From positions 310,001-374,000 of the forward strand of contig NZ_VHIN01000005.1 in assembly GCF_009805585.1 (NCBI RefSeq): a stretch of DNA of 64,000 bases, read 5' to 3'. Under the pieces are notes generated by a model, which was not told where the DNA came from, made no database searches, and was given only the letters and a program-made list of their open reading frames with translations. Shown piece by piece: positions 16,741-25,946 of this stretch (positions within the stretch are counted from its first letter, which is position 1; each line of letters starts with the position of its first letter). This DNA comes from Glutamicibacter sp. JC586 (lineage in GTDB: Bacteria; Actinomycetota; Actinomycetes; Actinomycetales; Micrococcaceae). The position numbers and the translations under genes are program-made.

Positions 16741-18831
16741 ATGAGTTCGAATTCCGTGCAGGTCAAAAATTTCAGACCAGAGATCCAAGCGCTGCGAGCA
16801 CTGGCAGTTCTGCTGGTGGTCGCCTATCACTTAGAACCTAATGTGGTTCCAGGCGGTTATATCGGCGTGGATATCTTCTTCGTTATTTCTGGTTTTCTGA
16901 TTACCTCCCACTTGTTAAGGGAGGCGGCCAGCACCGGACGAATCAAACTCTCAGCATTCTATGGCGGTAGAGCACGTCGCATCTTGCCCGCAGCGATGCT
17001 TGTCATTCTTGTGGTCGTGGCCGCAGGGTTCCTGGTCTTCCCTAAAACTCAGTGGGGCACACTAGGTGTCCAGGCGCTAGCCTCGGCGTTCTCGGTGCAA
17101 AACTGGGTGTTGGCCGCGGACTCCGTTGACTACCTCGCCGCCGAACAGGCCGCCGGACCATTACAGCACTTCTGGTCCCTCGGCGTTGAGGAACAGTTCT
17201 ACCTGTTCTGGCCACTACTGATATTGATCGTTTGTTGGCTGGTGAAGCCCAAAATATCGGGGTCGCATTCGGACCATTTTGCTGCACGCCGTCGATGGAT
17301 ATGGATGGCCTTTGGCGCAGTGGCGCTGTTGTCACTGGGATATTCGATCTTTGCTGGGTATTCGGGAGACGCCGCAGGATATTTTGTGACCACCACCCGC
17401 ATCTGGGAATTAGCCATCGGTGGTTTGCTGGCTCTAGGTGTGCAGGCGCATGACGAAGGAGCCCTTAGTTTGCCGCGGTGGGTTTCTGCCTGGTCCACTC
17501 GAAATCTGGCAGTCCTCATTGCGCTGATTGTTATCGGTATCGCGGCCTTTACCTATGACGCGTCTACCGTTTTCCCTGGCATCGCTGCTGCCGTGCCAGT
17601 GTTTGGATGCGCTGTAATCATTGCCGCTGGCAGCACCCGAGGCCCGGGTTCCTTGCACCTGTTGGTGAACTGGTCCGCGGTCCAATGGGTCGGTCTTGCC
17701 TCCTACTCGTTATATCTGTGGCACTGGCCGCTGATCATTTTTTACACCGAGATCTCCGGTGGAAAACCTAAACCTTTGCAATCCATCGCCCTGTTCATTG
17801 CATCGTTGCTCCTAGCGTGGCTCAGCCTCAAGTTTGTGGAAACTCCGATTCGTCACCTGCGATTCTTGGCGGTCTCGCCGGCCCGTTCGCTGATTGCCGG
17901 CGCCGCAATGGTGGCGATCACCGCTTCGGTGGCTCTACTTCCTGGGCTTACCCAAGAGCGCATCGTGGAACAAGAACAGCGCGTTGCAACTGCGCTGACC
18001 GAACAACCTCCAGAAGGATTTGGTGCGGCCTCGCTCTCGCGCGGCGCACCAGCATTTGTCACCAGTGAGCATCAGGTTGTTCCCGTTCCGGCAGAAGCAG
18101 CCAAGGACCTTCCTAATATCGGCAATTGTGTCCAGAAGCCACAATCCACGCAGATCAAGGAATGCGAGTTCGGGAACAAAGATGCGAAGTTCACCGTGGC
18201 CCTGGTGGGCGACTCACACGCCGCACATTGGTTTGAAGCACTAAGTGAGTACGCGAAGAGTAAAGACTGGAAAGTCGTCACGTACCTCAAAAACTCATGC
18301 CCGTTCAACGAAGCTCAACGTAAAGCCGATCAAGACGGAAGCATCAACTGCCAAGAGACGTTTGACCAGACCATGGATGCGCTGACCAAACGCAAAGACA
18401 TTGACGCTGTAGTCACCGCAAGTTGGGCCGGATCCACCTTCGTTTCGGATCCTGCTAAGGGCCTGGCTGCCGCCTGGGGCAAGCTTGAAGATGCTGGACG
18501 GCCAGTCTACGCAATCGTCGATACTCCTCGACCACCGCAAGATACCTACGCCAGGGACTGTGTAGAAGAGAATATCGATAATCCGCAGGCTTGTTCCTTC
18601 CCGGAAAAGGGAGCCTTTGAAAAGGGCGATGCCACCAAGGCTGCAGCCAAATTAGAACCGAGGGTCAAAGTCTTAGACTTCAGTGATCAGTTCTGCGTGG
18701 ACGGTACCTGCCCGGCTGTTGTTGGCAATGTTTTGATCTACCGGGATAAGCACCACATTTCTGATACGTACATGCGCACACTCGTGCCAGTCTTTGGGCA
18801 ACGGCTACAGAAGGCCATCGATTCTCAATAA
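16741..18831 (+). CDS. Membrane O-acyltransferase with SGNH domain (OafA-like)
   Basis: About 696 residues. The N-terminal 390 form an acyltransferase-3 domain with ten or so helices; the family motifs FRPEIQALRALAVLLVVAYH, GVDIFFVISGFLIT and the GVEEQFYLFWPL loop are clear. The C-terminal part is an outside SGNH domain: block I is VALVGDSHAAHWF near residue 490, and the end has the DxxH-type DKHHIS. Such proteins acetylate envelope polysaccharide or peptidoglycan. The start is uncertain: ATG 16741 or GTG 16723, which adds six residues. Single gene. Confidence 0.85.
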   Translation: MSSNSVQVKNFRPEIQALRALAVLLVVAYHLEPNVVPGGYIGVDIFFVISGFLITSHLLREAASTGRIKLSAFYGGRARRILPAAMLVILVVVAAGFLVFPKTQWGTLGVQALASAFSVQNWVLAADSVDYLAAEQAAGPLQHFWSLGVEEQFYLFWPLLILIVCWLVKPKISGSHSDHFAARRRWIWMAFGAVALLSLGYSIFAGYSGDAAGYFVTTTRIWELAIGGLLALGVQAHDEGALSLPRWVSAWSTRNLAVLIALIVIGIAAFTYDASTVFPGIAAAVPVFGCAVIIAAGSTRGPGSLHLLVNWSAVQWVGLASYSLYLWHWPLIIFYTEISGGKPKPLQSIALFIASLLLAWLSLKFVETPIRHLRFLAVSPARSLIAGAAMVAITASVALLPGLTQERIVEQEQRVATALTEQPPEGFGAASLSRGAPAFVTSEHQVVPVPAEAAKDLPNIGNCVQKPQSTQIKECEFGNKDAKFTVALVGDSHAAHWFEALSEYAKSKDWKVVTYLKNSCPFNEAQRKADQDGSINCQETFDQTMDALTKRKDIDAVVTASWAGSTFVSDPAKGLAAAWGKLEDAGRPVYAIVDTPRPPQDTYARDCVEENIDNPQACSFPEKGAFEKGDATKAAAKLEPRVKVLDFSDQFCVDGTCPAVVGNVLIYRDKHHISDTYMRTLVPVFGQRLQKAIDSQ

Positions 18832-18857
18832 CCATCCATGATCTAGGGCACGAAGGC

Positions 18858-18887
18858 TTATGCTTGCGCGATGATCTCGGGTAGGAT
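18858..18887 (+). promoter_or_regulatory. Possible promoter of the rpsF operon
   Basis: TTATGC (18858-18863), 18 bases, then TAGGAT (18882-18887). The -35 match is weak. It would give a leader of about 108 bases before rpsF. Confidence 0.35.
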
Positions 18888-18958
18888 TGAAAGGTCTGTG
18901 CTACTGCATGCCCGAAAGTTGGGTGTCTGGTGCATGGATAACGCAAGAACCTCCTGTT

Positions 18959-18971
18959 GCGGAAATACCGC
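18959..18971 (+). promoter_or_regulatory. Small leader hairpin before rpsF (possible S6:S18 site)
   Basis: GCGGAAATACCGC folds to a 4-bp stem with a five-base loop and is followed by GACCG, just before the ribosome site AAAGGAGG. In many bacteria the S6:S18 complex binds a CCG-containing hairpin in the rpsF leader. I can only note the resemblance. Confidence 0.25.
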
Positions 18972-19001
18972 GACCGTTTAGCCCAAAGGAGGTGGGTTCA
19001 C

Positions 19002-19298
19002 ATGCGTGCTTATGAACTTATGGTCCTCATTGATCCAGAGGTCGATGACCGCACCGTAGAGCCAACCATCGAGAAGTACCTCGAGGTTGTCCGCTCCAAC
19101 GGTGGCACTATCGAAAAGGTTGATGTCTGGGGTCGTCGCAAGATGTCCTACGAGATCAAGAAGAAGGCAGAAGCCACTTACGTAGTGGTGAACTACACCG
19201 CAGAACCAGCAGCTTCGGCTGAGCTTGAGCGCCAGCTCAAGATCAACGAACTGATCCTGCGCCACAAGGTCACCCGCCCGGAAGAGGCTCGCGTTTAA
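19002..19298 (+). CDS. rpsF: 30S ribosomal protein S6
   Basis: 98 residues starting MRAYELMVLIDPE, the standard S6 beginning, with VDVWGRRKMSYEIKK and the RHKVTR end. It binds S18 in the platform of the small subunit. The ATG at 19002 has a near-perfect ribosome site (AAAGGAGGTGG). It heads the rpsF-ssb-rpsR-rplI operon. Confidence 0.97.
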   Translation: MRAYELMVLIDPEVDDRTVEPTIEKYLEVVRSNGGTIEKVDVWGRRKMSYEIKKKAEATYVVVNYTAEPAASAELERQLKINELILRHKVTRPEEARV

Positions 19299-19353
19299 TT
19301 ACGCCAAACCTTCCGTCGTAAGAAATAACGTTCAATCTTTTTAAGGAGAGTCA

Positions 19354-19929
19354 ATGGCAGGCGAGACTGTTATTACCGTCATCGGAAACCTGACCGCCGA
19401 TCCGGAGCTGCGTTTCACGCCGTCCGGTTCAGCCGTAGCGAACTTTACGATCGCTTCGACTCCTCGCACCTTTGACCGCCAGTCCAATGAATGGAAGGAC
19501 GGGGAAGCTCTGTTCTTGCGTGCATCGGTGTGGCGCGAGGCTGCAGAGAACGTTGCTGAAACGCTGACCAAGGGCATGCGCGTCATGGCTCAAGGCCGTT
19601 TGCGCTCACGTTCTTACGACACCAAGGAAGGCGAACGTCGCACCGTCATGGAGCTTGAAGTCGATGAAATCGGCCCATCGCTCCGTTTCGCGTCAGCCAA
19701 GGTTACCCGCACCCAGCGCTCCGGCGGTGGCAACGGTGGCTTCGGCAACAATGGTGGCGGTGGAGGATTCTCCAACGCACCACAGCAAAGTGCCCCAGCT
19801 CAGGCGCCGCGTCAGCAGCAGCCACAGCAGGGTGGCGGTTGGAACGCTCCAGCCGCTGATCCATGGAGCACCGGCGGAAACAACGGTGGCGGCTGGGGCA
19901 ACCCAGGCGCTGACGAACCACCTTTCTAA
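19354..19929 (+). CDS. ssb: Single-stranded DNA-binding protein
   Basis: 191 residues. The OB-fold covers residues 1-115 ([20 protein letters not shown], then [21 protein letters not shown]). A flexible Gly/Gln/Pro-rich linker leads to the acidic tip DEPPF that recruits repair and replication proteins. It coats single strands during replication and recombination. AAGGAG ribosome site; between rpsF and rpsR as usual. Confidence 0.97.
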   Translation: MAGETVITVIGNLTADPELRFTPSGSAVANFTIASTPRTFDRQSNEWKDGEALFLRASVWREAAENVAETLTKGMRVMAQGRLRSRSYDTKEGERRTVMELEVDEIGPSLRFASAKVTRTQRSGGGNGGFGNNGGGGGFSNAPQQSAPAQAPRQQQPQQGGGWNAPAADPWSTGGNNGGGWGNPGADEPPF

Positions 19930-19990
19930 ACATTATTTATTCACCATCCCGCAGATCACTCTGCGGGCTCCAAAACTAAGGAGCTCCACG

Positions 19991-20230
19991 ATGGCTAAGG
20001 CTGAAATCCGTAAGCCCAAACCAAAGTCCAACCCTTTGAAGGCCGCTGACATCACTGTCATCGACTACAAGGACACTGCATTGCTGCGCAAGTTCATCTC
20101 TGACCGTGGAAAGATCCGCGCTCGTCGAGTAACTGGCGTTTCCGTACAGGAACAGCGCAAGATCGCACAGGCAATCAAGAACGCACGTGAAGTAGCCCTG
20201 CTGCCTTACTCCGGCGCTGGCCGCGGCTAA
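19991..20230 (+). CDS. rpsR: 30S ribosomal protein S18
   Basis: 79 residues, [15 protein letters not shown] at the start and the conserved core [20 protein letters not shown] and [19 protein letters not shown]. The frame is open far upstream inside ssb in another frame, but the AAGGAG site and homology place the start at 19991. No zinc-binding Cys residues are present, so this is the zinc-independent form. Confidence 0.96.
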   Translation: MAKAEIRKPKPKSNPLKAADITVIDYKDTALLRKFISDRGKIRARRVTGVSVQEQRKIAQAIKNAREVALLPYSGAGRG

Positions 20231-20250
20231 GGAAGAGGGGATATAACAAC

Positions 20251-20709
20251 ATGGCAAAGATCATTTTGACTCACGAAGTATCCGGTCTCGGTGCTGCTGG
20301 TGACATTGTTGAGGTAAAGAACGGCTACGCCCGTAACTACCTGCTGCCACGCGGTTTCGCAATTGTCTGGACCGTTGGCGGTGAGAAGCAGGTGGAGTCG
20401 ATCAAGGCTGCACGTGCCGCTCGCGCTATTGCAAACCTTGAGGAAGCTCAGGCACTTGCAGCGAAGCTGAAGTCCCAGCCGGTGAAGATCACCATCAAGG
20501 CTGGTTCTAACGGTCGTCTGTTCGGTACCGTCAAGACCACCGATATCGCTAACGCCGTAGAGGCTGCCGGTCTGGGTAAGATCGACAAGCGCAACATCGA
20601 GGTCAACGACCACATCAAGTCGACTGGCAACTACACCGCAACCGTTCGCGTACACGAGGACGTTGTTGCAAACCTGCGCCTGCAGGTTGTAGCTGCTGCC
20701 AAGAAGTAA
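20251..20709 (+). CDS. rplI: 50S ribosomal protein L9
   Basis: 152 residues. The N-terminal RNA-binding domain ([36 protein letters not shown]) and the long connecting helix (residues about 45-75, Ala- and Glu-rich) are typical. It closes the operon, followed by a strong hairpin. In many relatives dnaB comes next; here it is about 8.5 kb away. Confidence 0.97.
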   Translation: MAKIILTHEVSGLGAAGDIVEVKNGYARNYLLPRGFAIVWTVGGEKQVESIKAARAARAIANLEEAQALAAKLKSQPVKITIKAGSNGRLFGTVKTTDIANAVEAAGLGKIDKRNIEVNDHIKSTGNYTATVRVHEDVVANLRLQVVAAAKK

Positions 20710-20733
20710 GTCTTCTAGACTCACCTTCTGATC

Positions 20734-20775
20734 AACGGGTGGCATGCATTCCTTGCGGAATGCATGCCACCCGTT
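20734..20775 (+). terminator. Terminator of the rpsF operon
   Basis: AACGGGTGGCATGCATTCC (20734-20752) and its exact complement (20757-20775) form a 19-bp stem with a TTGC loop, followed by GGCGTTTT. Confidence 0.85.
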
Positions 20776-20825
20776 GGCGTTTTAAGAAGCGCTTCGCGTG
20801 CTAAGCGCGTGGCTCAACTCCAAAT

Positions 20826-20853
20826 GAACTCAAAAAATCAAAATTTTGAGTTC
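20826..20853 (-). terminator. Terminator of the PadR/HAAS operon
   Basis: GAACTCAAAA (20826-20835) pairs with TTTTGAGTTC (20844-20853). It lies 28 bases past the stop of the minus-strand gene that ends at 20882. Confidence 0.6.
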
Positions 20854-20881
20854 GTTTTAAGTTCGTCGGGGCTTTTGGCGC

Positions 20882-21268
20882 TTACTGGCTGGCGCGTGAA
20901 CGGGCTACTGAACGGGAGAAGTCGATGACTATTCCCGCTGCGACAAATCCGAGGGCAGGTAACCAGGTGATGGCCCAACCGGAGAAGGGTCCGGCGTCGC
21001 GATCACGGAGGATGATCGTGAGTGCAGCCCAAAGAATAGCTAGTAGAACTCCTGATGCGACGAACGCTGAGTGGTTCTTTGGTGACGGCGTTGAGGGAAA
21101 TGACTTGGCGTATTCGTCGGACGAACCAAAGTTGGAGACCGCTTCTTCGTAGCTGACGACTTCGGATTCCACCTCCCGAACGATGTCGCGGATGGTGTCA
21201 GCATCCAGATTGCGTAGCGTTAGGTTGTAGCGAAGTTCATCGGTGTAGGTTTTGAGATTATTTTCCAT
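20882..21268 (-). CDS. HAAS-domain membrane protein paired with PadR
   Basis: 128 residues. The first 50 are a soluble HAAS-type signalling domain (YTDELRYNLTLRNLDADTIR, then EVVSYEEAVSNFGSSDEYAK); two membrane helices follow (about 68-88 and 97-117). HAAS proteins are nearly always encoded with a PadR regulator, as here (9 bases after it), and are thought to pass signals from the membrane. No ABC transporter follows, unlike many relatives. Confidence 0.72.
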   Translation of the reverse strand: MENNLKTYTDELRYNLTLRNLDADTIRDIVREVESEVVSYEEAVSNFGSSDEYAKSFPSTPSPKNHSAFVASGVLLAILWAALTIILRDRDAGPFSGWAITWLPALGFVAAGIVIDFSRSVARSRASQ

Positions 21269-21277
21269 GTCACTTTC

Positions 21278-21580
21278 CTAGGTGAACTGTCGTAACCAGC
21301 TATTGATTGATTCCAGGCTCTGGCGACCTTGCGCGGTGATCTTGAAGATCTTGCGTGCCGGTCCGCGTTCGGTAATTTGCCAGTCGGAAACGATGTCGCC
21401 CGACTCTTCCATCGTTCTTAGTAGCGGGTATAGGGTTCCACTCTTGACGCCAGGTACATCGAGCTCTTCGAGCTTATTCAGCATCGAGTATCCGTGGGCG
21501 GGTTCTTCGGTTAGTAGGTTAAGAAGAACCGCTGGGAGCATGGAACGCTTGATCTGTTGAAGTACTTTGCTATGTTCCAT
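21278..21580 (-). CDS. PadR-family transcriptional regulator
   Basis: 100 residues, a winged helix of the short PadR class (QIKRSMLPAVLLNLLTEEPA, HGYSMLNKLEEL, GTLYPLLRTMEESGDIVSDW, PARKIFKITAQG). It usually represses its own operon. A 13-base palindrome lies 8 bases upstream of its start and contains a -10-like TATGAT, which fits autorepression. Confidence 0.88.
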   Translation of the reverse strand: MEHSKVLQQIKRSMLPAVLLNLLTEEPAHGYSMLNKLEELDVPGVKSGTLYPLLRTMEESGDIVSDWQITERGPARKIFKITAQGRQSLESINSWLRQFT

Positions 21581-21587
21581 GACTTAA

Positions 21588-21600
21588 GTATGAATCATAC
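21588..21600. promoter_or_regulatory. PadR operator candidate
   Basis: GTATGAATCATAC is a perfect palindrome around a central base, 8 bases upstream of padR. On the minus strand it contains TATGAT, a good -10, so a bound protein would block the promoter. Confidence 0.55.
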
Positions 21601-21797
21601 ATAGTGTCGTATCTATAACCCTTTGGGATGATCTTCGCCGAAAGTATGGGGGTTTTGCCTCGCACCGCGAAATCACCTAGAAGTACCCATAATTCACCGA
21701 ATCGACGCACGACTGTCACGTCTTAATCGTTGGTTTGGGAGAGGTGGCCCCATAGCTTCAAAGTGAGCCGAATCAATGGCATCACGGCCGAAAGAGG

Positions 21798-22124
21798 ATG
21801 GTGGAACATATGGGTTTTGCGTTTGCTGATCCGCAGGTACTGACCGATGAGCAGCGTGCAGCTGTCGCCAATCATGCGCGTCACGTGCGTGATCAATCGA
21901 GTAGGATCTCGCTGCAGGCGATGCGCGAAGCTACGGAACTGACCCAGGAAGAGCTGGCTGCGGCCATGAAGCTGAGCGTTGACCGTATTGCTCGCATGGA
22001 AACCGGGGATCTGGATCGCGTTCAACTAGCGACCCTGCGACGTTACGCGTCGGCTCTCGGCGCTCAACTTGAGGTCACGTTGGTCCGTGGAAATACCCAT
22101 GTCGACGCGAGTCAGAATAAGTGA
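21798..22124 (+). CDS. XRE-family DNA-binding protein (orphan antitoxin-like)
   Basis: 108 residues. A Cro/CI helix-turn-helix occupies about 43-98 (MREATELTQEELAAAMKLS, RIARMETGDLDRV, LRRYASALGAQLEV). The LRRYASALGAQLEV end is common in antitoxins of the HigA/RelB-partner type, but no toxin-like gene flanks it on either side. The ATG at 21810 is an alternative start with an AAGAGG site. No operon partner. Confidence 0.7.
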   Translation: MVEHMGFAFADPQVLTDEQRAAVANHARHVRDQSSRISLQAMREATELTQEELAAAMKLSVDRIARMETGDLDRVQLATLRRYASALGAQLEVTLVRGNTHVDASQNK

Positions 22125-22198
22125 CATCCGAGTTAATGATTCCCCGGCCACCGCAAATCCCGGGCAACTCATCGAGAAAAGTGCCACCCACCGCGCTA

Positions 22199-22218
22199 TC
22201 AGACCAGCTGTGGTCTGA
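22199..22218. repeat. 8-bp inverted repeat upstream of the CoA transferase
   Basis: TCAGACCAGCTGTGGTCTGA: two perfect 8-base arms around GCTG, about 80 bases before the CoA-transferase start. It may be an operator or a weak terminator of the XRE gene. Confidence 0.5.
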
Positions 22219-22300
22219 CTCGCAACAGATAACCGCTACAGTGTTCCGGTGAGCTGCGGGTTATAGACCTACGTCACAAGGATGTTTCGAAGGGATTATT

Positions 22301-23818
22301 TTGCACGAGCGTATTCACCACCGGGCCTTTGCTGATCGACTGATGAGCGCCGAACAGGCAGCAACATTCATCAAGCCAGACATGACGGTTGCCATGAGCG
22401 GCTTTACCGGTGCGGGATATCCAAAAGCGGTTCCAGGCGCACTGGCTGCCCAGATGGAACGCCAGCACGCAGAAGGCAAAGACTTCAAAATCAACGTGCT
22501 TACCGGCGCCTCCACTGCACCGGAACTCGACGGTGTGCTTGCTAAGGCAGAAGGCATGAATCTACGCCTTCCATACATGTCTGATCCTGAGCTACGACGT
22601 CGAATCAACGAAGGCAACATGGAGTACATGGACATTCACCTGTCCCATGTTGCCCAGCATGCATGGTTCGGGTTCTACGGAAAGATCGACGTGGCCATCG
22701 TTGAAGTTGTTGGCATCACTGCCGAAGGCGACCTGATCCCTTCCAGCTCGGTGGGAAATAACAAGACCTGGCTGGAAATGGCAGACAAAGTCATCATCGA
22801 GGTCAACTCCCAACAGTCCGCATCCATGGACGGCATGCATGACATCTACTACGGCACCGCCCTGCCACCGCATCGCAAGCCGATCGACCTCACGACCGTT
22901 CGCGACCGCATCGGTCAAAAGTACATGGACATTGATGTCAACAAGGTAGTCGCGGTGGTGAACACCGACGCCCCTGACCGGCTGAGCCCTTTCGCCCCGG
23001 TAGATGAGACCAGCGAGAAGATCGCCGATCACCTGCTAACCTTCCTGGACTCTGAAATCCGCGCGGGTCGCCTGACCGAAAAGCTGCTGCCACTGCAGTC
23101 CGGTGTGGGTAATATCGCCAACGCAGTTCTCGCCGGTCTTGCCCGCGGTGGTTATAAGGGTCTGACCGCTTACACCGAGGTCATCCAGGACGGGATGCTG
23201 GAATTGATCAAGGACGGCACCATCGAGTTCGCCTCTGCCACGAGCTTCTCCCTGTCAGCAGATGGTATTGAAGAGTTTAACAAGAACGTGGATCACTACC
23301 GCGAACGCATCCTGCTGCGTGCCCAGGAGATTTCCAATCACCCAGAAATCATCCGTCGTTTAGGCTGTATTGCTTTGAACGGCATGATCGAAGCCGATAT
23401 TTACGGCAACGTGAACTCCACCAACGTGCTCGGCTCCCATGTCATGAACGGCATCGGTGGTTCCGGCGACTTTGCCCGCAACGGGTACCTATCGGTGTTC
23501 ATGTCCCCATCTACGGCGAAGGGTGGGAAGATCTCTGGCATCGTTCCGTTTGCCTCGCATGTGGATCACACCGAGCATGACACGATGATCCTGATTACCG
23601 AACAGGGACTGGCTGACCTGCGCGGTCTCTCGCCTAAGCAACGTGCACAGGTAGTCATCAACAACTGCGCCCACCCGGAGTACCGTCCACTTTTGCAGGA
23701 CTACTTCGACCGTGCCTGCAAGGACAGCTACGGTAAGCACACCCCGCATCTGTTAGGCGAAGCTTTGAGCTGGCACCAGCGTTTCCAGGAAACCGGAGAC
23801 ATGCGCCCGGCCCGCTAA
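22301..23818 (+). CDS. Acetyl-CoA hydrolase / succinyl-CoA:acetate CoA-transferase
   Basis: 505 residues of the Cat1/SpcC family, which moves CoA between acetate and succinyl-CoA or hydrolyses acetyl-CoA. Seen: the N-terminal GFTGAGYPKAVPGAL, the mid-protein segment QSGVGNIANAVLAGL, and EVIQDGMLELIKDGTIEFAS, which holds the catalytic Glu region; the C-terminus has ITEQGLADLRGLSPKQRA. The start is TTG with GAAGGGA upstream; the homology begins at once after it. Single gene, ending 1 base from the convergent lipoprotein gene. Confidence 0.88.
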   Translation: MHERIHHRAFADRLMSAEQAATFIKPDMTVAMSGFTGAGYPKAVPGALAAQMERQHAEGKDFKINVLTGASTAPELDGVLAKAEGMNLRLPYMSDPELRRRINEGNMEYMDIHLSHVAQHAWFGFYGKIDVAIVEVVGITAEGDLIPSSSVGNNKTWLEMADKVIIEVNSQQSASMDGMHDIYYGTALPPHRKPIDLTTVRDRIGQKYMDIDVNKVVAVVNTDAPDRLSPFAPVDETSEKIADHLLTFLDSEIRAGRLTEKLLPLQSGVGNIANAVLAGLARGGYKGLTAYTEVIQDGMLELIKDGTIEFASATSFSLSADGIEEFNKNVDHYRERILLRAQEISNHPEIIRRLGCIALNGMIEADIYGNVNSTNVLGSHVMNGIGGSGDFARNGYLSVFMSPSTAKGGKISGIVPFASHVDHTEHDTMILITEQGLADLRGLSPKQRAQVVINNCAHPEYRPLLQDYFDRACKDSYGKHTPHLLGEALSWHQRFQETGDMRPAR

Positions 23819-23819
23819 G

Positions 23820-24782
23820 CTAGTGAGCCTGACGAACGAATACTTCCTGCGTCTGGTTACTGTACAGCCGGTATTTTTCCGGCTGTACAGATCCTGCCGA
23901 GGGGTTGGCTGGATCCTCGATCTTGGTTCCTGGCTTGTAGACGATTCCTAACGGTGCATCATAGTAATTCAGCGAAGTAAAACCATTGTTGGATGAGAAG
24001 GTCAAGGTCTGCGGATCCTCACCCTGCTGTGTCAGTTGCGGATACTCGACCTTGAGGCACTTCTTGGTGCTGGTCGCTGCCTTAGCTGAGGCAAGACACC
24101 AAGTTCCGTTGACCTCGGAAGTTTTTAACGTGCCATTTTGCGGGTTGGCTAGATCTTGGACAGCTGCAGTTCTAAGCTTTTTGCCATCCCATTTTAGGGA
24201 GACCTTGATCTTTCCGGAGGCCGCGGCGGCTGCTTCCATGGGCAGTAACTCTCGGTCCACAATAACCAGCTGACCGTTAGCGAACTTCATGGATTCAGGT
24301 ATGCCTCGTGCGCCGCCATTAATGTCTCCCATTTGAAACGGCTGGCCCAGTGGAGCGATGCCTTTGGCAGTGCTTTGAAAGAGTTGAATATGCGAGGGCC
24401 ACGCCACCCCACCTAAATCGCAGTAGAACACCGCCGCAAGTTCATTGACCCCGTCTCCGGTCAGGTCTCCTGCGATAACCAGATCCTTATTGGCGATGCC
24501 GGGTAATGTGGCGTTGGGGTAGTCGGGATGCTTTTTCTTAAGTTCGCCGTTGACGAGCTTTCCGGCAGGGAATTCACACATCGAAGGGATACTCGCACTC
24601 ATCGCCATGGCTGGTGTTAGATCTGGCAATGGTTCCACGCTGGGAGAGGGAGAGGTACTTGTAGAGGCGGAAGCCTTAGGCTTCTGGCTGTTCTGCGCTG
24701 ACGGGGTGGGGGCGCAACCGGCCAGCGCTAAGGCAACAATGAGTACGAGAAGAGTTCGAAATCTTTTGTTCAGCGTCATCAT
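23820..24782 (-). CDS. Secreted lipoprotein with FG-GAP-like segment
   Basis: About 320 residues. Two adjacent ATGs (24782 and 24779) follow a GGAGG site; the signal LVALALAGC places the lipid Cys near residue 24. A Ser/Thr/Pro-rich spacer follows. The only motif seen is VIAGDLTGDGVNELAAVFYC, a calcium-binding-like FG-GAP turn; the rest is unrecognised. Role unknown, likely at the cell surface. Confidence 0.7.
   Translation of the reverse strand: MMTLNKRFRTLLVLIVALALAGCAPTPSAQNSQKPKASASTSTSPSPSVEPLPDLTPAMAMSASIPSMCEFPAGKLVNGELKKKHPDYPNATLPGIANKDLVIAGDLTGDGVNELAAVFYCDLGGVAWPSHIQLFQSTAKGIAPLGQPFQMGDINGGARGIPESMKFANGQLVIVDRELLPMEAAAAASGKIKVSLKWDGKKLRTAAVQDLANPQNGTLKTSEVNGTWCLASAKAATSTKKCLKVEYPQLTQQGEDPQTLTFSSNNGFTSLNYYDAPLGIVYKPGTKIEDPANPSAGSVQPEKYRLYSNQTQEVFVRQAH
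23860..23890. repeat. 12-bp hairpin inside the 3' end of the lipoprotein gene
   Basis: CTGTACAGCCGG (23860-23871) and its complement (23879-23890) around TATTTTT. The two genes converge with almost no gap, so this in-gene hairpin may serve as terminator for the CoA-transferase transcript. Confidence 0.45.
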
Positions 24783-24883
24783 TGGCCTCCAGTTCAAAAG
24801 TTCTGAATCGATACTTAGAACCTATAACCAACTCGGTTAGAAATAAGTAGAATGAGTGATTATTACGCTGGCCGTTTCTGCAC

Positions 24884-25468
24884 CTAAGTGGCAATGTGAC
24901 GAGTCGGACGATAGGTCAGCTCTTGAATGCTCTGATCCAATAAGCGTGAATCAACCAGCTCAAGATCGTAGTCCCCAACCCCGCCGAGAACGGGCGCGTC
25001 GCCGCTAGCACCGGTGATGACTGGGAAGATAGTGACTTGGATAAAGTCGACCAGCCCGGCGGCCAGCAAACTATGATTCATGGACAGGCTGCCATGAGAA
25101 CGTAAAGGCAGGCTGGAGGTCTCTTTGAGGCGTTTGACCACCGTGAGGGCATCATCGCGTTCCAAAGTTGCCTGCGGCCAGTCCAGTGCTTCGTCAAGAG
25201 TTGTTGAGATGACGGTGGCAGGCTGCTCATGCAGCGCGATTCCCCATGGATCTTCGACTTCGGGATTTAGCTTGATCTGATCCCAAAAGCTAGAGAAAAG
25301 CCGAAAGGTGTTGGCCCCGAAAACTACCTGGCAGGCAGGCGCGTAGAGTTCCAACCGTCTAGCCAAAAGCTCGGGGCCTTGTTTGCCCCAGTATCCTCCC
25401 CAGTCACTGCCGGCACTGCCGAAGCCATCAAGGCTACTGAACACATCGAAGGTATAGGTGGCACTCAT
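24884..25468 (-). CDS. Dihydrofolate-reductase-fold (RibD C-terminal) protein
   Basis: 194 residues. Begins TYTFDVFSSLDGFGSAG, the family pattern of the RibD C-terminal/DHFR-like reductases, with VVFGANTFRLFSSFWDQ and LRSHGSLSMNHSLLAAGLVD, which match the NADPH-binding region. Many actinobacterial copies are uncharacterised reductases. Ends 10 bases after the preceding intergenic region's lipoprotein promoter; transcribed alone or with the downstream lipoprotein. Confidence 0.72.
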   Translation of the reverse strand: MSATYTFDVFSSLDGFGSAGSDWGGYWGKQGPELLARRLELYAPACQVVFGANTFRLFSSFWDQIKLNPEVEDPWGIALHEQPATVISTTLDEALDWPQATLERDDALTVVKRLKETSSLPLRSHGSLSMNHSLLAAGLVDFIQVTIFPVITGASGDAPVLGGVGDYDLELVDSRLLDQSIQELTYRPTRHIAT

Positions 25469-25508
25469 GGTTAGCCTCCCGAGGCTTATCCGCTAGGTGC
25501 CATTCACA

Positions 25509-25943
25509 CTACGCTTGAGAACTGGGCATATCTACGTTTTGAGTGCGTAATTGACCGCGAGAAAGCTGTTTGCCGCTGGCCCGATCGGTGATGATCACTT
25601 CCCAGAGCTGCTGGGTACGGCCTTGGAAGAGTGCCTTGGCTTCAACCAACACGCTGGCCCCGGTGGAGGGACGCAAGAAGTCGGTGGCGTTATGCACGCC
25701 AACGGCAAACTGATTGCGCTCTGCTACCGCGTAACTGGCCCCGACGCTGCCCGCACTTTCGACCATAGAGGTATAAACACCACCATGAACCACGCCCCAT
25801 GGAGTGTGGTGGTTTTCGTCCAGGTCCGCGTGCCCGCGAACTTGCGTGGACGAAATTTCATCAAATATCAGACCGATACTCTCGGTGAAACGGCTTGTCT
25901 TCTCTGGGATTTTTGGTGCTGATGAACTCAAGGGTGACTCCAC
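25509..25943 (-). CDS. PaaI-family hotdog thioesterase
   Basis: 144 residues with the hotdog core HHTPWGVVHGGVYTSMVESAGS, including the His-Gly-Gly and catalytic acidic residue of PaaI enzymes, which hydrolyse aryl- or acyl-CoA thioesters. GTG start 3 bases after the acyl-CoA synthetase stop, so the two act together: the synthetase makes the thioester and this enzyme can discharge it. Confidence 0.8.
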   Translation of the reverse strand: MESPLSSSAPKIPEKTSRFTESIGLIFDEISSTQVRGHADLDENHHTPWGVVHGGVYTSMVESAGSVGASYAVAERNQFAVGVHNATDFLRPSTGASVLVEAKALFQGRTQQLWEVIITDRASGKQLSRGQLRTQNVDMPSSQA

Positions 25944-25946
25944 ATC

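Noticed and set aside
21798..22124. Toxin-antitoxin pair
   Set aside because: The XRE protein looks antitoxin-like, but no toxin-sized gene lies next to it on either strand.
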